DNA of 46,335 bases from an uncultured Eubacteriaceae bacterium (lineage in GTDB: Bacteria; Bacillota; Clostridia; Eubacteriales; Eubacteriaceae), in NCBI GenBank assembly GCA_937872065.1, contig CALMRA010000008.1, forward strand, positions 1 to 46,335, written 5' to 3'. The notes under the pieces were generated by a model. It was not told the origin of the DNA and ran no database searches. It was given only the letters and a program-made list of their open reading frames with translations. Made by a program: the position numbers and the translations under genes. This document shows, in pieces, positions 9,323 to 18,034 of this stretch (position 1 is its first letter; every line of letters starts with the position of its first letter).

Positions 9323-9862
9323 TTAGACATAAGGTTCGATCAGTCCGTAGTTTCCGTCTCTGCGCCGGTAAACTACGCAGACACTGTCAGATTCGGCCTC
9401 CTGAAAAACGAAAAAGTCATGTCCGAGCATTTCCATCTGCAGCGCGGCTTCTTCTACGTGCATCGGTTTAATCGGAAACTTCTTCGTACGAACGACCTTT
9501 CCTTCTTCCTGTTCTTCATCATAGTCCGGGTAGTCTTCCAGTTCGTCGAAGTGATATTTTCTCGCTTCTTCCGCATAGTTCTTCTGGAACCGGGTCTTGT
9601 GCTTTCTGAGCTGTCCTTCCAGCTTGTCCACGACGATTTCAATCGCGGAAAGCAGGTCGTCCGCTTTTTCTTCAGCCCTTAAGACCGTTCTTCCCAGCGG
9701 GACGGTAACTTCCAGCATCTGGAAGTTTTTTTCTTTACTGAAGGTCGCATACACTTCCGTATCCGGGCCGAAATATCGTTCGAACTTAGAAAATTTCTTT
9801 TTAAGCGCGTCCTTGAGTCCGTCGGAAACATGCATGTTTTTCCCGTAGATGGTAAATTTCAT
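9323..9862 (-). CDS. hpf: Ribosome hibernation promoting factor, long form
   Basis: Binds the small ribosomal subunit in stationary phase and pairs ribosomes into inactive 100S dimers. At 179 residues it is the long form: an N-terminal RaiA-type domain (1 to about 100, MKFTIYGKNMHVSDGLKDALKKK) with the lysine/arginine-rich helix near 80-95, an acidic linker (about 105-120, DYPDYDEEQEEG), and the C-terminal dimerising domain (about 122-179, VVRTKKFPIKPMHVEEAALQMEMLGHDFFVF). The start at 9862 is preceded by AAGGAGA. It has its own extended -10 promoter and a GC hairpin in its leader. The structured RNA at 10068-10289 lies immediately upstream. The older name of this family is raiA or yfiA. Confidence 0.95.
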   Translation of the reverse strand: MKFTIYGKNMHVSDGLKDALKKKFSKFERYFGPDTEVYATFSKEKNFQMLEVTVPLGRTVLRAEEKADDLLSAIEIVVDKLEGQLRKHKTRFQKNYAEEARKYHFDELEDYPDYDEEQEEGKVVRTKKFPIKPMHVEEAALQMEMLGHDFFVFQEAESDSVCVVYRRRDGNYGLIEPYV

Positions 9863-9890
9863 AATCCGTCTCCTTCCGAACAGACTGTTT

Positions 9891-9906
9891 GCCCGGCAGG
9901 CCGGGC
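9891..9906 (-). other. GC-rich hairpin in hpf leader
   Basis: Perfect inverted repeat GCCCGG/CCGGGC with a 4 nt loop, placed between the inferred transcription start (about 9917) and the ribosome site of hpf. It has no T run and so is not a terminator. It may stabilise or regulate the hpf mRNA. Confidence 0.55.
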
Positions 9907-9923
9907 CGATGTCTGTTTTCTCA

Positions 9924-9932
9924 ATTATAGCA
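9924..9932 (-). promoter_or_regulatory. Extended -10 promoter of hpf
   Basis: On the minus strand TGC precedes a perfect TATAAT (9929-9924). No good -35 hexamer is seen 17 nt upstream, which fits an extended -10 promoter. The transcription start would be near 9917. Confidence 0.65.
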
Positions 9933-10067
9933 TATGAGTGAACTCGATTTCACACTCTACCCGCAACAGAATAAAATAAATAAAATAAGTCCGTATAACT
10001 AAAATAATCGATAGAAAGTCAATAAAACATGCGGCATAAAGAAGAGAAAATATGAAACTGTCTGAAT

Positions 10068-10091
10068 AAAAAAAGGGGCGCTGTGCGCCCC
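10068..10091 (-). terminator. Terminator of the raiA-like RNA
   Basis: Seven-pair all-GC stem GGGGCGC/GCGCCCC with a 3 nt loop (10075-10091), then seven T on the minus strand (10074-10068). It separates the RNA from the hpf promoter, so the RNA is not simply an hpf leader. Confidence 0.93.
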
Positions 10092-10289
10092 GTTATCCCG
10101 CCTGACCTGGTTTTTAACCCCACACTCGCCAGCTGGAAGTTTAGCTTTATGATCACAACTCCTTCTCTCGGTTCGAACCGGCTGGACTTACTTCTAGGCC
10201 GCACTATGATCGTACTGCGATTTTTGGCAGAACTTACGTGGATTGCTTTGCCTGCGACTGGCATCAACTTTCAACCACAGACGCGAGAT
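10068..10289 (-). ncRNA. Structured ncRNA, probable raiA motif RNA
   Basis: A separately transcribed RNA of about 220 nt with no credible coding frame. It has a promoter (TACAAT at 10301-10296) and ends in a strong terminator. The ends pair: minus-strand 10290-10283 (UAUCUCGC) with 10101-10094 (GCGGGAUA), then UGGUU with AACCA. Inner hairpins include CGGU/ACCG around UCGA, CGCA/UGCG, GCCAG/CUGGC and CCAGC/GCUGG. The raiA motif is a conserved ~200 nt structured RNA of Firmicutes and Actinobacteria, usually found just upstream of raiA/hpf; size, structure richness and position all fit. The name rests on position and size rather than a covariance search. SRP RNA, RNase P, tmRNA and glmS were considered and lack their signature motifs. 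Confidence 0.7.
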
Positions 10290-10295
10290 AACTGA

Positions 10296-10324
10296 ATTGT
10301 ACCTGAAATGATCTGAGACCGCAA
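10296..10324 (-). promoter_or_regulatory. Promoter of the raiA-like RNA
   Basis: Minus strand: -35 TTGCGG (10324-10319), exactly 17 nt, -10 TACAAT (10301-10296). The start site would be near 10289, just at the base of the closing stem of the RNA. It lies within 40 nt of the scfB stop. Confidence 0.65.
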
Positions 10325-10332
10325 GCGGGCCG

Positions 10333-11703
10333 TTATTCGGATTCACGCTCTGCCGCGTAAATCATCAGAGCATTTTCTACCCTGCAGCGTTCCATTTCAC
10401 ACGCCGCCCGGTACGGTTTTTTCAGATCTCTGTTGAAATTCCATGCATTGGCATGACATCCGCCTCCGCAGAAGTATCTGGCCCAGCAGGTTCTGCAGCT
10501 TTCCTTTTCCATCAGATTTGCCTGAGCGAAGCGGTCCCGGATATCGGTCCGCTCGATCCCGCTGTCGAGATCTCCGAGTCTGAAGTCCGTATTGCCGACA
10601 AACTGATGACACGGATACAGATCCCCGTCCGGCGTTACCGCCAGATAGTCGGCGCCGGCGCCGCAGCCCGACAGACGTTTGTACACGCACGGACCTGCGT
10701 CGAGATTCAGGTTAAAATGAAAGAAATTAAAGTCCGGATGCTCTTCGTCAGCGCCGCGCTTCAGGTAGTCCGCCGCGAGGCGGTCGTACTGGTCGAGAAT
10801 CTCCGGCAGGTCTTCCTCGCGCAGCTCGTAGCCGCAGCCGTCTTCAGCAACAACCGGTTCCACCGAAATGCTTCTGAAACCTTCCCCTGCGAGAAATCTG
10901 ACATCGTTTGAGAAATCGAGATTATTGCGCGTGAATGTTCCCCTGACGTAATAATCCTTCTTCCCGTCCCGGAGCTGCGCCATCTTCAGGATATCGTCCC
11001 GAATCAGTGCGTAGGAGCCTTTTCCGTTTATGGTCTTTCTCATCCTGTCGTTGACTTCCTCGCGTCCGTCAAGGCTCAGAACCATATTATCCATATGCTC
11101 GTCGAGCCAGGCTCTGTTCTCGTCGTTTAACAGCACGCCGTTGGTGGTAAGCGTAAAGTTGAAATGCTTGCCGGATTCCGCTTCTTTCGAACGCGCATAC
11201 TCGAGGATCTCCTTGACCGCATCGAGATTCATCAGCGGTTCGCCGCCGAAAAAGTCGATCTCGATATTTCTTCTGCTGCCGGAGTTTGCGATGACGAAAT
11301 CGATCGCCTTTTTCCCCGTTTCCGCCTTCATCAGCAGACGTTCGCCCTTGAAATCTCCCTGAGCCGCGAAGCAGTATTCGCACCGCAGATTGCAGTCGTG
11401 GGCCACGTGCAGACACAGCGCCTTGACGTCTCTTGCACGCATATCGAAGGGATTGTGTTCAGACGCGTCGTTCTGCGTATACAGCAGATCTTCTTTGATC
11501 ATCCCGTCGATCTCTTCCAGCGCCGTCTGCGCGTCCTCCGCGCTGATTTCAGGATGAGCCGCCAGCACGGCGTCAGCATCCGCTCCCGTGAGTGTGCCGT
11601 CTTCTCCCAGCAGATCCCATACAAATTCGTCCGTATCGAGCACAGTGCCGCTTTCGACATCCAGAACGAGATTGTAGCCGTTCTTCTTAAACTTGTGTAT
11701 CAT
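10333..11703 (-). CDS. scfB: SCIFF peptide maturase, radical SAM/SPASM enzyme
   Basis: Radical S-adenosylmethionine enzyme that forms a thioether cross-link in the SCIFF peptide encoded just upstream. The 456-residue protein starts with a region matching the peptide-recognition part of such maturases (about 1-90). The radical-SAM motif CNLRCEYC follows with Cys104, Cys108 and Cys111 binding the catalytic iron-sulfur cluster, preceded by KALCLHVAHD, typical of this family. The GGEPL motif is present (FFGGEPLMN). The C-terminal third holds SPASM cysteines for two more clusters (GPC, GCGAGADYLAV, YPCHQF, CRTCWARYFCGGGC, ACEMERC). The start at 11703 has GGAGGATCG upstream. An intrinsic terminator stands between scfA and scfB, so maturase output is likely lower than that of the peptide. 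Confidence 0.95.
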   Translation of the reverse strand: MIHKFKKNGYNLVLDVESGTVLDTDEFVWDLLGEDGTLTGADADAVLAAHPEISAEDAQTALEEIDGMIKEDLLYTQNDASEHNPFDMRARDVKALCLHVAHDCNLRCEYCFAAQGDFKGERLLMKAETGKKAIDFVIANSGSRRNIEIDFFGGEPLMNLDAVKEILEYARSKEAESGKHFNFTLTTNGVLLNDENRAWLDEHMDNMVLSLDGREEVNDRMRKTINGKGSYALIRDDILKMAQLRDGKKDYYVRGTFTRNNLDFSNDVRFLAGEGFRSISVEPVVAEDGCGYELREEDLPEILDQYDRLAADYLKRGADEEHPDFNFFHFNLNLDAGPCVYKRLSGCGAGADYLAVTPDGDLYPCHQFVGNTDFRLGDLDSGIERTDIRDRFAQANLMEKESCRTCWARYFCGGGCHANAWNFNRDLKKPYRAACEMERCRVENALMIYAAERESE

Positions 11704-11722
11704 CGATCCTCCGTTTTAAATG

Positions 11723-11752
11723 AAAAAAGAAAAGCAGCCCGCAGGCTGCTTT
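11723..11752 (-). terminator. Terminator between scfA and scfB
   Basis: Stem of eight to nine pairs (11731-11739 with 11744-11752) closed by a 4 nt loop, followed on the minus strand by a T-rich run TTTTCTTTTTT. It starts about 13 nt after the scfA stop and precedes the scfB ribosome site. Partial read-through would give more precursor than maturase. Confidence 0.88.
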
Positions 11753-11764
11753 CGTAAATCTTGT

Positions 11765-11908
11765 TTATCTGCCGGCTTTCGCACATTTCTGGTTGCCGAC
11801 TGTGCAGGAAGTCTTGCACGCTGACTGGCAGGAGGTCTGGCATTCGCCGCAACCCTTGTCCGCAGTCTGTTTCAGAGAACCTTTTTTGACGATCTTAATA
11901 TGTTTCAT
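11765..11908 (-). CDS. scfA: SCIFF RiPP precursor peptide (six Cys)
   Basis: A 47-residue ribosomal peptide precursor. It begins MKHIKIVKKGSLKQTADKG, the conserved leader of the SCIFF family (six cysteines in forty-five residues), and carries Cys20, Cys23, Cys27, Cys31, Cys35 and Cys42. ScfB next door installs a thioether cross-link between a cysteine and a nearby residue, Thr in characterised members; Thr16... and Thr25, Thr33, Thr36 are present here. AGGAGG lies 5 nt before the ATG at 11908. It starts 11 bases after the yajC stop, the neighbourhood usual in Clostridia, and is followed by a terminator. The biological role of SCIFF is unknown despite near-universal presence in Clostridia. Confidence 0.95.
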   Translation of the reverse strand: MKHIKIVKKGSLKQTADKGCGECQTSCQSACKTSCTVGNQKCAKAGR

Positions 11909-11919
11909 CTAAATCCTCC

Positions 11920-12312
11920 TTAGTTGTCTTCAGCTTCGGTATCATCCGCAGCTTCAGAATCGTTGTCCGCCGGTTCGACTTCGACCTCTTCGATTTCTTC
12001 GACAGTTGTCGCATCATCTTCCGGTGCTGCTTTTTCTTCCGTCTTGTCAGCTTCAGTGATCACCTTGGAGATCGCCGATTTTACGACCATCGCCTTTGTG
12101 AAATCAGGCAGCATTTCGAGAACGACATTCTGATCATCGATCGCATAGATGACTCCGTAGAATCCTCCGATCGTGAGAACTTCATCTCCTACCTTAATAT
12201 CACTGCGCATCTGACGGATTTCTTTCTGCTGCTTATTCTGAGGTCTGATTACAAAGAAGTAAAAGAATACTACGATCAGTACCAGGGGCAGGAAAGACGT
12301 GAGAGTCGACAT
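11920..12312 (-). CDS. yajC: Preprotein translocase accessory subunit YajC
   Basis: Small inner-membrane partner of SecDF and SecYEG. The 130-residue protein has one N-terminal membrane segment (about 4-22, FLPLVLIVVFFYFFVIRPQ), then the family motif RPQNKQQKEIRQM and a small beta domain (VGDEVLTIGGFYGVIYAIDDQNVVLEM, about 40-70). The last 40 residues are almost entirely acidic, an extension of low complexity. AAGGAG precedes the ATG at 12312. It follows tgt by 10 bases, as in many bacteria, and precedes scfA. Confidence 0.95.
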   Translation of the reverse strand: MSTLTSFLPLVLIVVFFYFFVIRPQNKQQKEIRQMRSDIKVGDEVLTIGGFYGVIYAIDDQNVVLEMLPDFTKAMVVKSAISKVITEADKTEEKAAPEDDATTVEEIEEVEVEPADNDSEAADDTEAEDN

Positions 12313-12322
12313 AAATAGCTCC

Positions 12323-14553
<2,231 letters not shown>

Positions 14554-14579
14554 ATTGTTTCCTTTCCGGAAGAACAGCT

Positions 14580-15638
14580 TCAGTTCTTCAGATCGAGCTT
14601 CATCTGATCCGCGGAGAACTCCGGATAACGCTCCGCAAGCCTTCCCGGAAGCGGCACGCCCAGATGACGGCAGCCCGCCGGGGTGATCATCCGGCCCCTG
14701 CTGGTCCTGACAAGATAGCCCAGCTGGATCAGATAGGGTTCGTACACGTCTTCGATGGTTGAGCGCTCCTCGCCGATGGCGGCCGCAATCGCGTCCACCC
14801 CGGCAGGTCCTCCGCCGTAATGGGTGACGATCGTATTGAGCAGGATACGGTCAATCTGATCGAGGCCCTTCTCGTCGATATCGAACAGCTCCAGGGCCGT
14901 TTTCGTCGTCTCTTCATCCACTGCGCCTTCGCCCAGTACCTGGGCATAGTCCCGAACCCGCTTGAGGAGCCTGTTCGCAACTCGCGGCGTACCGCGGGAG
15001 CGGACGGCAAGCTCGTCCAGCGCGGCTTCCGACACGGGAACGTCGAGGATCCCGGCGGAACGCGACAGGATCTGCTTCAGGTCTCTGACGTTGTACATTT
15101 CGAGACGCTGGATCACGCCGAAGCGGTCGCGCAGCGGTTTCGTCAGTGAGCCCTGATTCGTCGTCGCCCCGACCAGCGTGAAATGGGCAAGATCCAGACG
15201 GATCGACTTCGCGGAGGGTCCCTTCCCGATAATGATATCGAGGACGTAGTCCTCCATCGCCGGATACAGGATCTCTTCGATGGTTCTCGAGAGCCTGTGA
15301 ATCTCGTCGATGAACAGGACATCTCCTTCCTTCAGGCCTGTCAGGATCGCGGCCAGATCCCCCGGCTTTTCGATCGCGGGACCTGAGGTGGTCCGGATCC
15401 CCGTCCCCATCTCGTTGGCGATGATATTGGCCAGCGTCGTCTTGCCCAGTCCCGGAGGGCCGTACAACAGCACATGGTCGAGCACATCGCCGCGTTCCTT
15501 CGCAGCGGTAATGAAAATATCCATCTGCTTCTTGACGCGGTCCTGCCCGATATATTCCGACAGCCTCTGAGGCCTGAGCCGGCCTTCATATTCCTTCTCC
15601 GCCTCCGCAGGGGCTGTCGTGATAATTCTGTCTTTCAT
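14580..15638 (-). CDS. ruvB: Holliday junction branch-migration ATPase RuvB
   Basis: Hexameric AAA+ motor that, with RuvA, drives branch migration at Holliday junctions. The 352-residue protein begins with the family segment [12 protein letters not shown] (21-32). It has Walker [10 protein letters not shown] at 60-68, Walker [11 protein letters not shown], sensor 1 LVGATTNQG and the C-terminal winged-helix domain (about 275-340, [21 protein letters not shown]). The ATG at 15638 has an AGGA site. It sits 21 bases after ruvA, the standard ruvAB arrangement. Confidence 0.97.
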   Translation of the reverse strand: MKDRIITTAPAEAEKEYEGRLRPQRLSEYIGQDRVKKQMDIFITAAKERGDVLDHVLLYGPPGLGKTTLANIIANEMGTGIRTTSGPAIEKPGDLAAILTGLKEGDVLFIDEIHRLSRTIEEILYPAMEDYVLDIIIGKGPSAKSIRLDLAHFTLVGATTNQGSLTKPLRDRFGVIQRLEMYNVRDLKQILSRSAGILDVPVSEAALDELAVRSRGTPRVANRLLKRVRDYAQVLGEGAVDEETTKTALELFDIDEKGLDQIDRILLNTIVTHYGGGPAGVDAIAAAIGEERSTIEDVYEPYLIQLGYLVRTSRGRMITPAGCRHLGVPLPGRLAERYPEFSADQMKLDLKN

Positions 15639-15659
15639 TGTTTATCCTGAAAATCCCGT

Positions 15660-16268
15660 TTATCCCATTCCGCCTGTCAAAGCGCGGCGGATAAGCTCTT
15701 CGAGGGTGATCCCGTCCTCCATTGCGGAGGAGATCATCGCGGACGCCTCCGTCCACGAGAAGCCGAGTCCCGCCAGCGCTTCCGCCGCCTCGTTGAACAG
15801 TTCGTCCTCCCGGCGCGTTTTTTCCACCGCTCCCGGACCTGCGGCCGGCGCTCCCGATACTGGGAAACCCTTGAATTTATCCTTGAGCTCGAGAATCATG
15901 CGCTCGGCGCCCTTTTTCCCGATCCCCGGCGCTCTCGTCAGCGATTTCACATCGCCGCCCGTGACGGCCGCGATAAGCTCGTCCGGCGTAAGCTCAGTCA
16001 GGATCGCAAGAGCCGTCTTCGGCCCGATCCCCGACACCTTCATGACCATCTCGAACAGCTCGCGGCTGCGCTCGTCGGTGAAGCCGAACAGGATCACGTC
16101 GTCCTCGCGGAAAATCGGGCACAGCAGCAGCCTGACCGGCTCTCCGAGATCGGGAAGCGACGCGAGCGCCGATCCCGGGACGCTGACTTCGTAGCCGAAG
16201 ACCGGCGTATCCACGATCACCCGGTCCGGATAGACCGCCTCGAGTGTTCCTTTTATACTGTTAAACAT
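15660..16268 (-). CDS. ruvA: Holliday junction DNA helicase subunit RuvA
   Basis: Tetrameric protein that binds Holliday junctions and loads RuvB. Visible parts of the 202-residue protein: N-terminal OB fold (about 1-65), two helix-hairpin-helix motifs (VSGIGPKTALAIL and APGIGKKGAERMI), a flexible Pro/Ala/Gly linker near 140-155, and the C-terminal RuvB-contact domain (about 160-202). The start is taken as ATG 16268; a GTG at 16271 adds one residue and cannot be excluded. The ribosome site (GGGAAA) is weak. It heads the ruvA-ruvB-queA-tgt-yajC-scfA-scfB run behind an extended -10 promoter. Confidence 0.95.
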   Translation of the reverse strand: MFNSIKGTLEAVYPDRVIVDTPVFGYEVSVPGSALASLPDLGEPVRLLLCPIFREDDVILFGFTDERSRELFEMVMKVSGIGPKTALAILTELTPDELIAAVTGGDVKSLTRAPGIGKKGAERMILELKDKFKGFPVSGAPAAGPGAVEKTRREDELFNEAAEALAGLGFSWTEASAMISSAMEDGITLEELIRRALTGGMG

Positions 16269-16340
16269 CACATATTTCCCGGATACGGAATCCGCATCCG
16301 CTTTCAGTCGTATATTCCCGCCCTGCGGGTCTGATTTTAT

Positions 16341-16349
16341 ATTATAACA
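16341..16349 (-). promoter_or_regulatory. Extended -10 promoter of the ruvA run
   Basis: Minus strand TGT followed by a perfect TATAAT (16346-16341), with no clear -35 hexamer. Predicted start near 16334, giving a leader of about 65 nt before ruvA. Confidence 0.65.
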
Positions 16350-16388
16350 TATGGATCCTTTCGGACTGAAAACCCGAAAACCGGCAAT

Positions 16389-16411
16389 AAAAAAACACCC
16401 GAAGGTGTTTT
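16389..16411 (-). terminator. Terminator of 6S RNA
   Basis: Stem AAAACACC/GGTGTTTT with a UUCG loop on the minus strand, running into a seven-T tract (16395-16389). Confidence 0.9.
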
Positions 16412-16589
16412 AAGTGTCCCAAATGTGCCGTGTCCAATTTTTGACGCCTAGCAAGAGCTAGGTGGGTATCCTGTCTTCAGGTTTTGTCTTCTCAAATAAA
16501 GCTTGACATAGACTGCAGAACACCAGATTCCCGATTCATAAGTGTAGGTTCAAAAATGAGGATTCACGAACACCTCAGGACATTTTTCG
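16389..16589 (-). ncRNA. ssrS: 6S RNA
   Basis: About 200 nt RNA that mimics an open promoter and binds the housekeeping RNA polymerase holoenzyme. The closing stem can be built by hand: 5' UGUCCU (minus 16582-16577) pairs with GGGACA (16420-16415), then AGGUGU with ACAUUU and UCGUG with CACGG, with single-base bulges, giving 17 pairs. Above it lies a large unpaired region containing a small 3'-side hairpin CCUAGC/GCUAGG, the typical central bubble of Firmicute 6S RNAs, and an upper arm with CGGGAAUC. It has its own extended -10 promoter and terminator. It lies between radA and ruvA; no coding frame of quality covers it. Confidence 0.82.
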
Positions 16590-16595
16590 TTTTTA

Positions 16596-16604
16596 AGTAT
16601 AGCA
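16596..16604 (-). promoter_or_regulatory. Extended -10 promoter of 6S RNA
   Basis: Minus strand TGC-TATACT (-10 at 16601-16596); the -35 region is weak. The predicted start near 16589 lies just before the closing stem of the RNA. The promoter falls within 60 nt after the radA stop. Confidence 0.65.
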
Positions 16605-16648
16605 CAATTTCCGTAGTTCGGATACTGTCCGCCGCTTATTCACCCCGA

Positions 16649-18034
16649 TTATTTTCCGAGGATTGAAAGCGCCTGGGAAATGTTTTCCACCGGATAAAGC
16701 TCGATGCCTCTGATCTGGTCATAAGTATTCTTATCCAGTTTTTTCGGATTTATAGACCCCTTCGGCAGGATACATTTTTTAAAACCGAGACGCGCTGCTT
16801 CGAGAACTCTGTTCTCCGCATACTGAACGCTCCGGACCTCTCCTGTGAGCCCTACCTCTCCGAACACAATCATATCACCCGGAACTTCAAAGTTCCTGAA
16901 GCTCGAATACAGAGCCGCGACTGTGCCGAGATCGAGAGCCGGCTCGTCCGCACGGACGCCGCCCACCAGATTGACGTAGGCGTCCTGATCCTGAAGCATG
17001 ATGCCCAGCCGCTTCTCCATAACGGCCATCAGCAGGACCATCCGGTTGTAATCCAGGCCCTTCGCCATTCTCCGGGGATTTCCGTAGCTTGAGGAAGCCG
17101 CAAGACCCTGAAGCTCGATCAGCAGCGGACGGGTTCCTTCCATCACAGGTACGACGACAGAGCCGCAGGTATTTTTCGGGCGGCTCCTGAGCATCGCTTC
17201 CGAGGGATTGCTCACGGGGAGCAGGCCTGCCGGTGCCATCTCGAAAATTCCGATCTCGTTGGTCGAGCCGAAGCGGTTCTTCACCGCTCTGAGCACCCGG
17301 TACGAATGAAAGCGGTCGCCTTCGAAATACAGGACCGTGTCCACCATATGCTCGAGGACCCGGGGGCCTGCCAGATTACCGTCCTTCGTCACGTGACCGA
17401 CTAAGATCACCGCGATATTCTCCTTTTTCGCCAGCTGAAGCAGCGCCGCCGCGTTGTCGCGGATCTGGGTGACGGATCCCGGCGCGCTCTGGATATCAGG
17501 CGAATACATGGTCTGGATCGAGTCGATAATGACCAGCTCCGGCTTCTCCTTCAGGATCGTGTCAAGGATGTACGGAACGTTGATTTCTGCCATGAACAGG
17601 ATATTTTCGTTCGCAACCTTCATCCGGTCCGCCCGCATCTTCAGCTGCTTTTCAGATTCTTCACCCGAAACGTACAGGACCTTCTGTCCCCGGCGTCCGA
17701 CCTGTTCGACAGTCTGAAGGAGCAGCGTGGACTTTCCGATGCCGGGATCGCCTCCGAGGAGAACCATCGAGCCGGGGACGATTCCGCCCCCGAGAACCCT
17801 GTCGAGCTCCCTGTCCCCCACGGGCATCCTGTCCTCTTCAGTAAAGTCGATCTCGGACAGCCGCTTCGGCCTCGAATAGCTTCCGTGCTCTGGACTCTTC
17901 GCAGGCTTGACGCTCTTCATTTCCGTCTCTTCTTCAAGAGAGTTCCAGGCGCCGCATTCGGTACAGCGTCCCATCCATTTCGGCGAGACGAAGCCGCACT
18001 CGCGGCAGACGAACCGTTTCTTAAGCTTCGCCAA
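16649..18034 (-). CDS. radA: DNA repair protein RadA
   Basis: RecA-related ATPase that helps branch migration during recombinational repair. The 461-residue protein has the N-terminal zinc finger with Cys10, Cys13, Cys24 and Cys27; Walker A GGDPGIGKST at 94-103; the RadA-specific KNRFG motif (AVKNRFGSTNEIG, near 250); and a Lon-protease-like C-terminal domain (about 280-461). The start is TTG at 18034, which overlaps the end of the upstream PfoR-like gene by 14 bases, with GGGAG in front of it. That suggests translational coupling to the membrane protein. No terminator follows; the 6S promoter lies directly downstream. Confidence 0.95.
   Translation of the reverse strand: MAKLKKRFVCRECGFVSPKWMGRCTECGAWNSLEEETEMKSVKPAKSPEHGSYSRPKRLSEIDFTEEDRMPVGDRELDRVLGGGIVPGSMVLLGGDPGIGKSTLLLQTVEQVGRRGQKVLYVSGEESEKQLKMRADRMKVANENILFMAEINVPYILDTILKEKPELVIIDSIQTMYSPDIQSAPGSVTQIRDNAAALLQLAKKENIAVILVGHVTKDGNLAGPRVLEHMVDTVLYFEGDRFHSYRVLRAVKNRFGSTNEIGIFEMAPAGLLPVSNPSEAMLRSRPKNTCGSVVVPVMEGTRPLLIELQGLAASSSYGNPRRMAKGLDYNRMVLLMAVMEKRLGIMLQDQDAYVNLVGGVRADEPALDLGTVAALYSSFRNFEVPGDMIVFGEVGLTGEVRSVQYAENRVLEAARLGFKKCILPKGSINPKKLDKNTYDQIRGIELYPVENISQALSILGK

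Noticed and set aside
10068-10289. Reading the structured RNA as SRP RNA, tmRNA, RNase P, glmS or cobalamin riboswitch
   Set aside because: The signature motifs of those RNAs are absent; ACCAGGTCAGG resembles a piece of SRP RNA but the helix 8 loop does not follow.
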